From the NCBI GenBank assembly GCA_022750115.1, contig JAKIWI010000004.1, forward strand, positions 33,939 to 97,938: a stretch of 64,000 nt of DNA, read 5' to 3'. Made by a program: the position numbers and the translations under genes. This document shows positions 16,631 through 26,012 of this stretch, in pieces (the first letter of the stretch is position 1; each line of letters begins with the position of its first letter). The DNA is from Thermoplasmata archaeon. GTDB lineage: Archaea > Thermoplasmatota > Thermoplasmata > Lutacidiplasmatales > UBA184. A model generated the notes under the pieces. It ran no database searches, was not told the DNA's origin, and saw only the letters and a program-made list of their open reading frames with translations.

Positions 16631-17590
16631 GTGTCGACCGCTCCGAAGCGCGCTTCCGCCCCGAAGTCGGCCGCGCCAAAGTTCCTGCGCCGCGGGAAGG
16701 TGAAGGAGGTCTACGAGCTCTCCCCGACGGAGCTCGAGTTCCGGTTCACCAACGACATCTCGGTGTTCGACAAGCACATCCCGAGCGAGATCCCCCACAA
16801 GGGCGAGACGCTCAACCGGACCGCGGCCCACTGGTTCGAGCTGTGCGGGAAGCTCGGCATCCCCCACCACTACCTCGGCACGAACGGCCCGACGGCGATG
16901 CGGGTGAAGCGCGTCCAGGTCGTGCCGAACCCGAAGACCCTCGGGCCGAAGCCGAGGAACTACCTCGTCCCGCTCGAGTTCATCGTCCGCTACTACGTCG
17001 CGGGCTCCCTCTGGGACCGGATCAAGGCGGGGAAGGTCGCGAACGAGTCGCTCGGCTTCCCGGCGGGCAAGGCGCTCGCCTACGGGGAAAAGCTCCCCGC
17101 GCCGTTCTTCGAGATGACGACCAAGCTCGAGCCGGTCGACCGGCTCCTCACGCGCACCGAGGCGCGCGAGTTGAGCCAGCTGACGGAGGCGCAGATCGCC
17201 GACGTCGAGGCGATGACGCTGAAGATCGACGCGGCGATGGAGAAGGAGATCGCGCCGCGGGGCCTTCTGCACGTCGACGGCAAGAAGGAGTTCGGCGTCG
17301 ACGGCGAGGGCCGGCTGATGGTCGTCGACACCTTCGGCACCGCCGACGAGGACCGGTTCTGGGACCGCGCAGCGTTCGAGCGGGGTCGGCAGGTCGAGTT
17401 CTCCAAGGAGTTCGTCCGCCAGCACTACCGCTCCACCGGCTACTACGACCAGCTGAACAACGCCCGCGAGGCGAAGCAGGCGGAGCCGCCGATCCCCCCG
17501 CTGCCGCCGCTCCTGATCGATGAGGTGAGCCGCCTCTACACGACGGTGTTCCAGCGGCTCACGGGCGAGCCGTTCGAGCCGTCCGGCTGA
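16631..17590 (+). CDS. purC: SAICAR synthetase (phosphoribosylaminoimidazole-succinocarboxamide synthase)
   Basis: PurC joins CAIR and aspartate in purine synthesis. The sequence has the GKVKEVYEL start of the ATP-grasp-like fold, [57 protein letters not shown], and a [27 protein letters not shown] region. At 319 residues it resembles the longer bacterial/archaeal form. The GTG at 16631 was chosen as the start because it lies just before the conserved core; the frame is open upstream into the pseudogene region. Confidence 0.93.
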   Translation: MSTAPKRASAPKSAAPKFLRRGKVKEVYELSPTELEFRFTNDISVFDKHIPSEIPHKGETLNRTAAHWFELCGKLGIPHHYLGTNGPTAMRVKRVQVVPNPKTLGPKPRNYLVPLEFIVRYYVAGSLWDRIKAGKVANESLGFPAGKALAYGEKLPAPFFEMTTKLEPVDRLLTRTEARELSQLTEAQIADVEAMTLKIDAAMEKEIAPRGLLHVDGKKEFGVDGEGRLMVVDTFGTADEDRFWDRAAFERGRQVEFSKEFVRQHYRSTGYYDQLNNAREAKQAEPPIPPLPPLLIDEVSRLYTTVFQRLTGEPFEPSG

Positions 17591-17678
17591 GCCCGGAACG
17601 GCGCCGGGACGACCGCATCGTTCGGCGTTTCACGACGCCTCCGCACGCCTTATCCCCCCCGCCCTCGTTCGACGGTAC

Positions 17679-18671
17679 GTGCCGACGAAAGCCGCTGCGA
17701 AGTCGCCCCCGCCCGCCGAAGCCCCCGCCAAGCGCGAGGTCGCGCTGGAGGACCTCGCGGGGGTCGGCCCGACGACGGCGGACAAGCTCCGCGAGGCCGG
17801 CTACACCGACCTGATGGAGCTCGCCGTCGCCTCGCCCGGCGACATCGCCGAGGCGGCGGAGATCGGCACGTCGATCGCCCAGAAGATCATCGCGGAGGCC
17901 CGCCGCGCCGCCGACGTCGGCGGCTTCGAGGTCGGGACGGTCCTCCTCGAGCGCAGGAAGAAGCTCGGTCGGATCACGACGATGGCCCGGTCGCTCGACG
18001 AGCTCCTCGGGGGCGGCATCGAGACCCAGGCGATCACCGAGTTCGCGGGCGAGTTCGGTACGGGGAAGACCCAGATCGCCCACCAGGCGGCGGTCTCCGT
18101 CCAGCTCCCGGTCGAGCAGGGAGGACTGACCGGCGAGGTCGTCTACATCGACACGGAGAGCACGTTCCGGCCCGAGCGCATCGTCGACATGGCGAAGGCG
18201 CTCGGCCTCGACCCGACCGAGGCGCTCAACCACATCCACGTGGCCCGCGCGTACAACTCGAACCACCAGATGCTCCTCGTCGCGAAGGCCCAGGAGCTGG
18301 CCCGCGAGAAGCCGATCCGGCTCATCGTCGTCGACTCGCTCACGGCCCACTTCCGCTCGGAGTACGCCGGCCGCGCCGAACTCGCGCCCCGCCAGCAGCT
18401 GCTGAACAAGCACCTCCACGAGCTGCTGAAGTTCTCCGATACCTACAACGCGGCCGTCATCGTCACGAATCAGGTCAGCTCCCGGCCGGACATCCTGTTC
18501 GGCGACCCGACCCGCCCGATCGGCGGCAACATCGTCGCCCACGCGTCGACGTACCGTCTCTACCTGCGGAAGTCGAAGCCGCCGCGCCGGATCGCGCGGC
18601 TCATCGATTCGCCGAACCTCCCCGAGGGGGAAGCGGTCTACTCGCTCACCCCGGACGGGATCCGGGAGTAG
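17679..18671 (+). CDS. radA: DNA repair and recombination protein RadA
   Basis: Archaeal recombinase that forms filaments on single-stranded DNA. The 330 residues contain an N-terminal helix-hairpin-helix domain (about residues 20-75, [16 protein letters not shown]), the polymerisation linker, the Walker A loop GEFGTGKT (124-131), the [16 protein letters not shown]alker B region and the VTNQV L2 region. It has no intein. The start is GTG at 17679, giving the usual short basic N-terminus. Its 3' end overlaps the convergent ModE-like gene by 26 bases. Confidence 0.97.
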   Translation: MPTKAAAKSPPPAEAPAKREVALEDLAGVGPTTADKLREAGYTDLMELAVASPGDIAEAAEIGTSIAQKIIAEARRAADVGGFEVGTVLLERRKKLGRITTMARSLDELLGGGIETQAITEFAGEFGTGKTQIAHQAAVSVQLPVEQGGLTGEVVYIDTESTFRPERIVDMAKALGLDPTEALNHIHVARAYNSNHQMLLVAKAQELAREKPIRLIVVDSLTAHFRSEYAGRAELAPRQQLLNKHLHELLKFSDTYNAAVIVTNQVSSRPDILFGDPTRPIGGNIVAHASTYRLYLRKSKPPRRIARLIDSPNLPEGEAVYSLTPDGIRE

Positions 18672-19323
18672 CGCCGACCCGTCGGACCGCCGTCGCCTTC
18701 GCGAGCAGCGTCACGCGGCGGCCCGGTACCAGTCGGAGCGCGCGAACCGACTCGTTCGTCAGTGCCACGGTCAGCCGCCGCGGCCCCACCCGCACGAGCA
18801 GTTCGCGGCGTCCCGACCGGTCGCGGGCCGGCGGGGCCCGCACCCGTTCGACGGTCCCTTCCCACGCATTGCGGGCGCTCGAGCGGGTCGGGTGCAGCAG
18901 AACCACGATCGACTCCGGGTCGATGCGGACCGCCACGCGCTCGCCGTCGCGCGCGGCGAAGGCGACCGCGGCGGCAAACCCGTCGCGCGCCACCACGCGC
19001 GGTTCCGGGTCCCGGCGGAACGTTCCGACGAACCCCTGGTGGCGCGGAGGCCGACCCGGCGACGGCCAGGCGACCGCCTCCGACCCGCCGCTCACGACCG
19101 AGCGACCGCGCCGGGTGAGCCCGGTCCGGCCGCCGTCCGCTCCTCCGCGCTGCGCCGCGACCACGGGACCGCTCATCCGGCGGCGCAGCCGCTCGAGCCG
19201 GTAGACTGCCCGGTCCCGCGAGATCCCGATCGACCGCGCCGCCGCAACGACGGAGCCGGACCGCTCGACGGCGACGAGGAGCTCCACGTCGAGGGGTGTG
19301 ACGACCAGATCTCGTTGGCTCAC
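18646..19323 (-). CDS. modE: ModE-like transcriptional regulator with TOBE domain
   Basis: The 225-residue protein begins with a LysR/ModE-type winged helix ([23 protein letters not shown], then RLERLRRR) and ends in a TOBE-like oxyanion-binding domain ([20 protein letters not shown] and [11 protein letters not shown]). This is the domain order of ModE, which senses molybdate or tungstate and controls uptake and molybdoenzyme genes. It is the last gene of the wtp operon; its GTG start overlaps the ATPase stop (GTGA at 19320-19323). Autoregulation of the operon is likely but no operator was recognised. Confidence 0.82.
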   Translation of the reverse strand: MSQRDLVVTPLDVELLVAVERSGSVVAAARSIGISRDRAVYRLERLRRRMSGPVVAAQRGGADGGRTGLTRRGRSVVSGGSEAVAWPSPGRPPRHQGFVGTFRRDPEPRVVARDGFAAAVAFAARDGERVAVRIDPESIVVLLHPTRSSARNAWEGTVERVRAPPARDRSGRRELLVRVGPRRLTVALTNESVRALRLVPGRRVTLLAKATAVRRVGATPGSRPG

Positions 19324-20348
19324 GAACGCACCGTCCCGCTCCCGAGCGGATGCCAACGCTCCGCATCGACGTCGAAACGAACGGTGTCGCCCGCTTTGGC
19401 CCTGCTGCCCTGCGCGCCGCGCGGCATCTGGAGGACGACCGCCAGGCCTTCCGAGCGGGCCACGAGCCGATGGCCGTCGGGGTTCGGGATGACCCGCTCG
19501 ATCGTGGCCGAGTGCGCCCCCGATCCCGCCGGAGCCGGGGGGAACGGCGCCGCGCCGACCCCCGCGGAACCGGAGAGGGCGAGGAGTTCTCGAGACAGCG
19601 CGGACCCTGCGGCGAGTGCCTCGAGCGTCTCTCGCTCGAAGACGTTCGCGTAGCCGACGAATCGGCCGACGAACGAGTCCGAGGGCGACTCGACGAGGCG
19701 CTCCGCCGACCCCGAGAACGTCGCCCGGCCCCCATCGAGGACGAGGAACCGGTCCGCGAGCGAGAACCCGAGGGCCGAATCGTGGGTCACGAGCAGCACG
19801 GGGAAACGGGCCGTGCGGCGCAGCTCCCCGAGGGCTTCGAGGAGGTCTCCGCGGGACTCCACATCCAGAGCACCGAGCGGCTCGTCCCACAAGAGGATCG
19901 ACGGCTCGGCGAGGGTCGCCCGCGCGACGGCGACGCGTTCCCGCTGCCCCTCGCTGAGCGTGCGGGGGGAGCGGTCGAGGAACTCGGAGATCCCGAACCG
20001 TTCGGCGGCGACGCGGATCGCCGCGCCCTCGGTGTCGCCCCGCACGTGGCGGGGGAACGCGAGATTCGCGCGAACGGTGCGGTCGGGAAACAGTCCGAGG
20101 CCGGCGGGGACGTACACCGCTCGCCGTCGCTCGGGTGGGAGGCGTCCGACATCCTCGTCGTCGCGCCGGATGCGGCCCGCGTCCGTCGGAAGGAACCCGG
20201 CGATCGCCCGCAGGAGCGTCGTCTTTCCCGAGCCGGAGCGGCCGATCACCGCGAGCGTCTCGCCCGGGCGCAGCGTGAGGTCGATCGGCCCGAGGGAGAA
20301 CCCGCCCTGGGAGACCGACAATCCCTCGACGGCCCAGTTCGAGGTCAT
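19320..20348 (-). CDS. wtpC: Tungstate/molybdate ABC transporter ATP-binding protein
   Basis: ABC ATPase of 342 residues: Walker A GRSGSGKTT (near residue 38), Q-loop region, signature LSEGQRERVAVARA, Walker B ILLWDEPLGALD, and H-loop VTHDS. The C-terminal ~110 residues form a TOBE-type regulatory region, as in WtpC/ModC. It overlaps the permease gene upstream (ATGA at 20345-20348) and the ModE-like gene downstream, so the whole set is translationally coupled. Confidence 0.9.
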   Translation of the reverse strand: MTSNWAVEGLSVSQGGFSLGPIDLTLRPGETLAVIGRSGSGKTTLLRAIAGFLPTDAGRIRRDDEDVGRLPPERRRAVYVPAGLGLFPDRTVRANLAFPRHVRGDTEGAAIRVAAERFGISEFLDRSPRTLSEGQRERVAVARATLAEPSILLWDEPLGALDVESRGDLLEALGELRRTARFPVLLVTHDSALGFSLADRFLVLDGGRATFSGSAERLVESPSDSFVGRFVGYANVFERETLEALAAGSALSRELLALSGSAGVGAAPFPPAPAGSGAHSATIERVIPNPDGHRLVARSEGLAVVLQMPRGAQGSRAKAGDTVRFDVDAERWHPLGSGTVRS

Positions 20349-21196
20349 CCCGGGAGCCTCCGACCGACCCAGGGCAGCCGACCGGAGCGCTCGAGCGCCC
20401 GGACGACAACGAACAGCGCCAACGCCCCGAGGACGAACAGCGAGGCGACGCTCGCCGCCCCGGTCGTGTCGCCGATCTGGTAGAGGTTGTAAATGTACAC
20501 GGAGGCCGGGGTCGTGACCGGCCCGTTGTAGAACGGCGACGGGTAGACCACGTACGCGACGATGAGGAAGCCGCCGATCTCGCTCACGGACCGGGCCCAA
20601 CTGAGGACGCCCCCGGCCACGATGCCGCGCAGGGCGAGCGGGAGCGTCACCCGGAGGAACGTGGCCGAAGGGCTCGCTCCGAGCGAGCGGGCCGCCTCCA
20701 CGAGCCGTTCATCGACCGAGCGGAATGCGAGCTGGCTCGCGACGACGGTGTAGGGCGCGCTCACGTAGACCATCACGAGCACCACGCCGCCGATCGTGCT
20801 GAGCACGGGGAACCCCGCCGCGATCGCCGCCCGGCCGAGAGGAGCGTTGGGGGCGAAGAGGAAGAACAATGCGAGCCCCGCGATCAGATGCGGGACGACC
20901 ACGGGGAGCGTGACGAACGCCTCGACGACGGAGCGGCCGGGGAACGAGCGGCCGGCGAGGAGGTAGCCGAGCGGCACGCCGAGGAGCAGGGTGATCGCGA
21001 GGGCGAACGTCGAGGCGAGGGCCGTGAAGGAGAACGCCGCGCGGACGCCGGACTGGTTCGCCGCGTCGAGGATCTGGGAGGGCGGGGCGAAGGTGAGCAG
21101 CGCAACGATCGGGACGACGAACAGGAGCAGCAGCGAACCGCCGAGGACGGCGGCGACGACCCGGCCGCGGGAGAACGAGCGGGTCGCGCCGCTCAT
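20345..21196 (-). CDS. wtpB: Tungstate/molybdate ABC transporter permease
   Basis: Integral membrane protein of 283 residues with about six hydrophobic helices beginning VVAAVLGGSLLLLFVVPIVALL. The cytoplasmic EAA loop that contacts the ATPase is visible as EAARSLGASPSATFLRVTLP. It belongs to the ModB/CysT/WtpB permease group. It lies between the binding protein and ATPase genes, overlapping both by four bases. Confidence 0.92.
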   Translation of the reverse strand: MSGATRSFSRGRVVAAVLGGSLLLLFVVPIVALLTFAPPSQILDAANQSGVRAAFSFTALASTFALAITLLLGVPLGYLLAGRSFPGRSVVEAFVTLPVVVPHLIAGLALFFLFAPNAPLGRAAIAAGFPVLSTIGGVVLVMVYVSAPYTVVASQLAFRSVDERLVEAARSLGASPSATFLRVTLPLALRGIVAGGVLSWARSVSEIGGFLIVAYVVYPSPFYNGPVTTPASVYIYNLYQIGDTTGAASVASLFVLGALALFVVVRALERSGRLPWVGRRLPG

Positions 21197-22278
21197 GCCA
21201 CCGGCGGGAGCCCGGACGGTAAGACGGTGACGTCCGGCGGCAGGGCCGTCGGGACGTTGCTCGGATGGTCCGACCAGCCCGGCGAGATGGGGGTGAAGCC
21301 GTTCGCGGCGAGCATCACCTGGCCGGCGGGCGTGAACAGGAGCGCGATGAACGACGCGCCGAGCGACGGGTTCGGGGCGTTCAACGGGACGGTGACGGAG
21401 AAGGCGACCGGCGCGCCGTGGATCACCACGGGCCCAGACGACCCGATGATCGTCGTCGACGCCATCCCGTAGGTCGAGACGTCGGCGGCGTCGAGGTTAC
21501 CGAGCCCGACGTTCGCCGACATGTTGACGTAGGAAAGGTGGTGGGCGACCGCGTACGACCGGTAGGTGATGAACGACGAGACCACATGGGTCGAAAGGAG
21601 CGTCGCGACCATGGTCTCGGGCTCGACCCGGGTCGAGGCCGGGTTCGCGACCGCGGGCGCCCCCGGGGCGCCCGAGAAGAAGTGACCGTAGACCGACGAC
21701 AGATTGCCCCCCGTCGCGAGGCCTTCCAACTGGAGCGAAAAGATCTCGTTGTAGCCGTTGGGGTCGGTCGAGGCGTTCGCGACCCCCATCTTCAGTCCCG
21801 GTTGCTCGACCTTGGTCGCCCAGTTGGTCGCGTTGATTCCGATGAGCGAAGCGTTGCTCGAGTCGTAGGTCAGGACCTCGGGCGTCGTGCCGAAGATGAC
21901 CTCGTAATTCGCGTACGTCGGCTCGAGGATCTGCGGGATGAGTCGGTAGTCGGCGGCGGCAGCGACGTCGAACGTCTGGTGGAGGCTCGCGATCGCGCCC
22001 AGGGCGAGCAGGCTCCCCTCGTACTGCTGGGAGGCGAGAGGGGCGGAGATGCCGGGCGTCGTGTTGACGAGGAGGCTCGCCATCTGGGGGAAGTAGGTTC
22101 CCAGGGTGCCCGCCCCCACAATCGAGAGCGTGTCGTTCTTGGTCGCCGCGTTCTGTTGGGCCGCCCGCGGGGAGAGTTCGTAGCCGACCGCCACACCGAC
22201 GGCGGCGGCGACGAGGACCAGGATCACGGCGACAACGACGGAGACACTCGATGCCATCGATGTGGCGAATCGCCCCAT
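21193..22278 (-). CDS. wtpA: Tungstate/molybdate-binding lipoprotein-like protein
   Basis: Extracellular solute-binding protein of 361 residues. It has an N-terminal membrane anchor (SVVVAVILVLVAAAVGVAVGY) without a lipobox Cys, then a type 2 binding fold starting LSIVGAGTLGTYF. The DVAAAADYRLIPQIL motif is characteristic of WtpA/ModA-like proteins, in contrast to phosphate- or sulfate-binding members. Whether it binds tungstate or molybdate cannot be decided by eye. It starts 3 bases after the sodX stop, so sodX and wtpABC-modE appear to form one operon. Confidence 0.85.
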   Translation of the reverse strand: MGRFATSMASSVSVVVAVILVLVAAAVGVAVGYELSPRAAQQNAATKNDTLSIVGAGTLGTYFPQMASLLVNTTPGISAPLASQQYEGSLLALGAIASLHQTFDVAAAADYRLIPQILEPTYANYEVIFGTTPEVLTYDSSNASLIGINATNWATKVEQPGLKMGVANASTDPNGYNEIFSLQLEGLATGGNLSSVYGHFFSGAPGAPAVANPASTRVEPETMVATLLSTHVVSSFITYRSYAVAHHLSYVNMSANVGLGNLDAADVSTYGMASTTIIGSSGPVVIHGAPVAFSVTVPLNAPNPSLGASFIALLFTPAGQVMLAANGFTPISPGWSDHPSNVPTALPPDVTVLPSGLPPVA

Positions 22279-22281
22279 CGC

Positions 22282-22752
22282 TTAAACTTTCGGGCGCGCG
22301 ATGAGCGGACCCGCCCGCTCGCGTGGGGCGTAGCGCCACCAGGCGACGCCGACGACGGAGCGAAGGGGGACCGGACCGAACGTCCGACTGTCGCGGCTGA
22401 CGGTCGGACCGTCCGAGACCACGTACACCGTCCCCCCCGGGAGATCGCACTGGTCGATCGCGTCGGGGGGAGGCACCTCGAGGGAGCCGGCACTCCGGAC
22501 GTCGACCCCCGCACGGACGACGTAGACCGTCGCTGGCCCCACCGCGGCAGTTCGTTTGACCAGCCAGCGGCGTTCCGGTCCCGGATCGGGGAGTACCACG
22601 ATCATGCCGGGGGCAACTGCCGCCCCGTGAGGGTCGACCCACAATCGGTCGCCGGGCAGCAGTGTGGGACGCATGCTGTCGTCCTCGACCACGACCCGGA
22701 GGCTCCGCCACCGTCGAAGGAACGGCGCGCGCGCACCGCCGTTCGTCGCCAC
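22282..22752 (-). CDS. sodX: Nickel-SOD maturation peptidase (S26/signal peptidase I family)
   Basis: Small soluble S26-type Ser/Lys peptidase of 156 residues. The nucleophile motif is VVEDDSMRPTLLPGDRLWV and the general-base Lys is in WLVKR; a C-terminal SDGPTVSRDSRTFGPV box is also typical. It lacks the N-terminal membrane anchor of secretory signal peptidases. Archaeal secretory signal peptidases use Ser-His, so the Ser-Lys type here fits SodX, which trims the propeptide of nickel superoxide dismutase. The NiSOD gene starts 30 bases away on the other strand, the usual sodN-sodX pairing. Confidence 0.87.
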   Translation of the reverse strand: MATNGGARAPFLRRWRSLRVVVEDDSMRPTLLPGDRLWVDPHGAAVAPGMIVVLPDPGPERRWLVKRTAAVGPATVYVVRAGVDVRSAGSLEVPPPDAIDQCDLPGGTVYVVSDGPTVSRDSRTFGPVPLRSVVGVAWWRYAPRERAGPLIARPKV

Positions 22753-22782
22753 CTTTATGCGACTCCCCGAGTTCGTGCGCGC

Positions 22783-23304
22783 ATGTCCGAACTCCGTCTC
22801 CGTGAGGCGATCATCGACGCCGTCCTACCACCCCGGGTCGTCCGAGCGCACTGCGACATCCCGTGCGGCATTTATGACCCCCACGAGGCGCAGATCGCCG
22901 CGCTGACCGTCGTTCGGATGGACCAGCTCATCGCCGAGCTGCCGAAGCCGGCCGCCGGCGCGAAGCCGGAGGAGATGGAGGCGTACGGGGCGAAGCTCGC
23001 GCGCTACACCGCCGTGAAGGAGACCCACTCGGAACGTGTCAAGTCGGAGCTCCGCATCCTCTGGGGCGACTACTTCACCGCCGACCACGCGAAGACGTTC
23101 CCGAGCCTCCACGAGACGTTCTGGACCGCCATGAAGGCGGCCTCCAAGGCCCGTCAAGGGACCAACCTCGCCGACGCCCAGGAGCTCAGCAAGAAGGTCC
23201 AGGAGATCGCCGAGATCTTCTGGAAGTCGAAGGGCGCGAAGACGACGCGCGTCCCGTCCATGCAAAAGCCCGGCGGCGAGATGATTTACCCGGCGCCGGC
23301 GTGA
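22783..23304 (+). CDS. sodN: Nickel-containing superoxide dismutase precursor
   Basis: NiSOD disproportionates superoxide using a nickel bound by an N-terminal hook that is exposed after propeptide removal. Here residues 23-31 read HCDIPCGIY, the nickel hook with the His, two Cys and the Tyr, followed by DPHEAQIAAL. The 22-residue leader before H23 would be removed by the peptidase encoded at 22282-22752. The rest is a four-helix bundle with ETHSERVKSELRILWGDYF. The start is the ATG at 22783; the frame is open further upstream but within the divergent neighbour. Confidence 0.94.
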   Translation: MSELRLREAIIDAVLPPRVVRAHCDIPCGIYDPHEAQIAALTVVRMDQLIAELPKPAAGAKPEEMEAYGAKLARYTAVKETHSERVKSELRILWGDYFTADHAKTFPSLHETFWTAMKAASKARQGTNLADAQELSKKVQEIAEIFWKSKGAKTTRVPSMQKPGGEMIYPAPA

Positions 23305-23359
23305 CGCCGACCGGCCGATCGCACCCCCTTCCCCGCGGCATCCCCGCGCGAGGGCCGGA

Positions 23360-24889
23360 GTGACCGAAAGCCTCTCGATCGACGGCCGGTCGCTCACCCT
23401 CGAGCAGTTCCTCTCCGTCGTCCGCGGCCACACGACCGTCTCGCTGACGGCCGAGGCACGCGCGGCGATCGTCGCGAGCCGTGCCGTCGTCGACGCGGCG
23501 GTCCACCGGGAGCGGCCGGTCTACGGGGTCACCACCGGTTTCGGGCAGCTGTCCGACCGAATCGTCCCCGCGGAGCACGCCATCGCGCTCCAGCTCTCTC
23601 TCGTCCGGAGCCACGCGAGCGGCGCCGGAGAACCTCTCGCCGAGGACGTCGTACGCGGTCTCCTCCTGCTCCGCGCGAATTCCCTCGCCCGCGGCCACTC
23701 CGGCGTCCGACCCATCGTGGTCGAGAGTCTGGTTGCGCTCCTGAACCGCGGTCTGACCCCGTTCGTACCGTCGCAGGGCTCCGTCGGAGCTTCGGGGGAC
23801 CTCGCTCCGCTCGCCCACGTTGCCCTCGCCCTGATCGGCGAGGGCGAGTTCCTCCAGCGGGACGGTCGACGCGAGTCCGCGGGGCCGATTCTGGTCGACC
23901 ACGGCCTCGCCCCTCTCGAGCTCCGGGAGAAGGAAGGAGTCGCCCTGATCAACGGCACCTCGCTGATGGGAGCCTACCTCGCGCTCGGAGTGGCGGACGC
24001 GAACGAACTGTTCGAGGCCGCGCTGATCGCGGCCGCGGTCTCGTTCGATGCCCTTGAGGGGAATCCGGAGTCCCTCGACGACCGGCTCGGCGAGCTTCGC
24101 AACTTCCCCGAGCAGCGCGCCGTCGCGGCGTCGCTCCGCCGGCTCCTCGCCGGCAGCCAGCTCTCCGGGCCTCGGGGAACCTACCGCGGTCAGGACCCGT
24201 ACACCCTCCGCTGCCTTCCGCAGGTCCTCGGAGCGACCCGCCTCGCGATCGACCTCGCACGGCGCATTGCCGACGCCGAGCTGAACGCCGTCAGTGACAA
24301 CCCGGTCATCTTCCCGCCCGACGACTTCGTGAGCGGCGGCAACTTCCACGGCGAGAACCTCGCCTTCGCCCTCGACACCCTCGCGATCGGGCTCGCTCCC
24401 CTCGCCGGGTTTTCCGAACGCCGGATCGCCCGCCTCGTGAACCCCGCCCTCAACCGCGGCCTCCCCGCCTTCCTCGCGCCGACGCCCGGGCTCACCTCGG
24501 GCCTGATGATCCCGCAGTACCTCGCCGCGGCGCTCGTGAACGAGAACGCCTCGCTCGCCCACCCGGCGACCGCCACGAGCCTATCGACGTCCGCCGACCA
24601 GGAGGACTTCGTCAGCATGGGTGCCTGGGCCGGGGCAAAGCTCCACCGTCTGCTCGCGAACGCCCGCACGGTGGTGGCGGTCGAGCTGATCGTCGCCGCT
24701 CAGGCGCTCGAGCTGCGACGCCCCAAGTCGGGCGGGACGGGAAGCGAGGCCGCGCTGCGGGCCATTCGCGAGCTCGTGGCCCCGTGGGCTGCCGACCGTT
24801 CGCCCTCCCCCGACATCGAGCGGGTCAGGAAGGCGGTCGCCGACGGCTCGCTGGTCCGGAAGGTCCGGGCCGCTTCGATGTCGACCTAG
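23360..24889 (+). CDS. hutH: Histidine ammonia-lyase
   Basis: HutH converts histidine to urocanate and ammonia using a self-made MIO group. The 509-residue protein has the MIO tripeptide A144-S145-G146 in GSVGASGDLAPLAH, the catalytic Tyr in YGVTTGFG (near residue 55), an SDNPVIF segment and the C-terminal MGAWAGAKLH. All of these are aromatic amino acid lyase hallmarks. The length is that of bacterial HutH. The start is GTG. The other hut genes are not in the window, so the role may be histidine catabolism or an isolated lyase. Confidence 0.93.
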   Translation: MTESLSIDGRSLTLEQFLSVVRGHTTVSLTAEARAAIVASRAVVDAAVHRERPVYGVTTGFGQLSDRIVPAEHAIALQLSLVRSHASGAGEPLAEDVVRGLLLLRANSLARGHSGVRPIVVESLVALLNRGLTPFVPSQGSVGASGDLAPLAHVALALIGEGEFLQRDGRRESAGPILVDHGLAPLELREKEGVALINGTSLMGAYLALGVADANELFEAALIAAAVSFDALEGNPESLDDRLGELRNFPEQRAVAASLRRLLAGSQLSGPRGTYRGQDPYTLRCLPQVLGATRLAIDLARRIADAELNAVSDNPVIFPPDDFVSGGNFHGENLAFALDTLAIGLAPLAGFSERRIARLVNPALNRGLPAFLAPTPGLTSGLMIPQYLAAALVNENASLAHPATATSLSTSADQEDFVSMGAWAGAKLHRLLANARTVVAVELIVAAQALELRRPKSGGTGSEAALRAIRELVAPWAADRSPSPDIERVRKAVADGSLVRKVRAASMST

Positions 24890-25608
24890 GCCGCCGGCGG
24901 CGCGAGCGTTCGGCCCGCGTCCTTCGGAACGCCGTTCTCCCCGACGAACTTGACCGACTCGCCGCACGCCGAGCATCGGTACTTCCCGACGCCGTCGTGG
25001 CGCAGGGCGGCGCGGCATCGGGGGCACGGGATTGGACTGGCCGTCGCCCACGCCGCGAACATCTCCTGGGACTTCCGGTCGGAGACGGCGTGGCCCGTGC
25101 TCGTTTCCACCGTCGGAGCCCCCGTCGAAGCGGGCGTGGCGGGGGGTTTGGGCCCCGAGGGGAGCGGGGGGAGCGCCGTCGACGAGTGGGCGGAAGCGAG
25201 GCGACCGCACGACGGGCAGAACAGTCCCGAGCCGGTCCCCGTCGGCTCCATCGGGGTGCCGCAGGAACGGCAGTTGACGACCTCCCAGCGGGATCGCGGC
25301 GGCGCGGCGACCGGCCCAGGGGCCTCGGCGGCGGGTGCCGCCATCGCGGCGGTGGAAGCGTCCCCCGGAGCGGAGGCGACCGGCGGCGACGGGGGGACGC
25401 CCAGGAGCCGGATGCTGCGCGAGAGCGGCTCGAAGGCGACGCGCATCGGTTCGAGGCGCTCCCACTCGCGGACCGTCCGCTCGACGCGCCGCTCGTTCCA
25501 CGTCAGGGCGGCCGCCAGGCCGGCGACGGTCGTGGAACGCCCGAGATGGGGCAGGGTGGCGCGAAGTTGGTCGAGGTCGTGCGAACGGGAGCCGAACGGA
25601 AACCGCAT
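24886..25608 (-). CDS. HTH protein with two zinc ribbons
   Basis: The 240-residue protein starts with a winged-helix-like segment (LRATLPHLGRSTTVAGLAAALTW, then RRVERTVREWERLEPMRV). A low-complexity Ala/Pro linker follows, then a first zinc ribbon with CRSCG and FCPSCG, another linker, and a second ribbon with CPRCR and YRCSACG. It is probably a DNA- or RNA-binding regulator or basal factor; the target is unknown. It is convergent with hutH, and the two stop codons overlap at a CCTAGG palindrome. The start was set at the Met before the HTH; an upstream Met would add 24 residues. Confidence 0.7.
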   Translation of the reverse strand: MRFPFGSRSHDLDQLRATLPHLGRSTTVAGLAAALTWNERRVERTVREWERLEPMRVAFEPLSRSIRLLGVPPSPPVASAPGDASTAAMAAPAAEAPGPVAAPPRSRWEVVNCRSCGTPMEPTGTGSGLFCPSCGRLASAHSSTALPPLPSGPKPPATPASTGAPTVETSTGHAVSDRKSQEMFAAWATASPIPCPRCRAALRHDGVGKYRCSACGESVKFVGENGVPKDAGRTLAPPAA

Positions 25609-25764
25609 CGACGGAGCGGCGGCGTAAGAGACAAAAATGCTACCGTTCGACCGGCACTCGAAAAGCAAGAGGGAAGGCACCGGTCGTTCGGGCGAGCCTG
25701 TTGGACGGTGCCGCTCGCCCTCGCGACCGATGCCCGAGGCCGAAATCCATAACTCCTCTACCGC

Positions 25765-25772
25765 CTATATAG
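25765..25772 (+). promoter_or_regulatory. TATA box of the 25.8-26.4 kb transcript
   Basis: CTATATAG is an unusually good TATA element in this GC-rich sequence. It would start transcription near 25795, some 220 bases before the receiver-like gene. A 22-codon open frame begins at 25799 almost at the predicted start site. Its symmetric sequence could also serve the divergent zinc-ribbon gene. Confidence 0.5.
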
Positions 25773-25789
25773 TTTGGCCGTCCTCCGGA

Positions 25790-26000
25790 GGGTGGGCGAT
25801 GGAGGTCCCAGAGCGCCGATCCGTGTCGCGTGGACCCCGAAACGTGCGACTCGACCGATGGGATTGACTAGGGGGACCGAGGCTGGGACGGTTTGGAAGG
25901 GCGAGCGACCGGTCCGAATCCGTGCCTGCCGGGGCGGCGAAGCCGTCCCGAATCCCCACCGGGTGGGGAGCGGCCCGGCGGCCGCCGAGCGTTTGGGCTT
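25790..26000 (+). ncRNA. Possible structured leader or small RNA
   Basis: The 404-base gap between 25608 and 26013 holds no gene I can support. Downstream of the TATA box it contains two adjacent GC-rich hairpins. Bases 25931-25938 pair with 25942-25949 around a GAA loop, and 25953-25959 pair with 25963-25969 around a CGG loop. A short outer pairing of 25928-25930 with 25977-25979 could enclose both. A 22-codon Arg-rich reading frame (25799-25867) lies at the 5' end. It does not match SRP RNA, RNase P RNA or riboswitch consensus sequences that I know. Listed as a candidate only. Confidence 0.25.
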
Positions 26001-26012
26001 CCGTGAGCCGAC

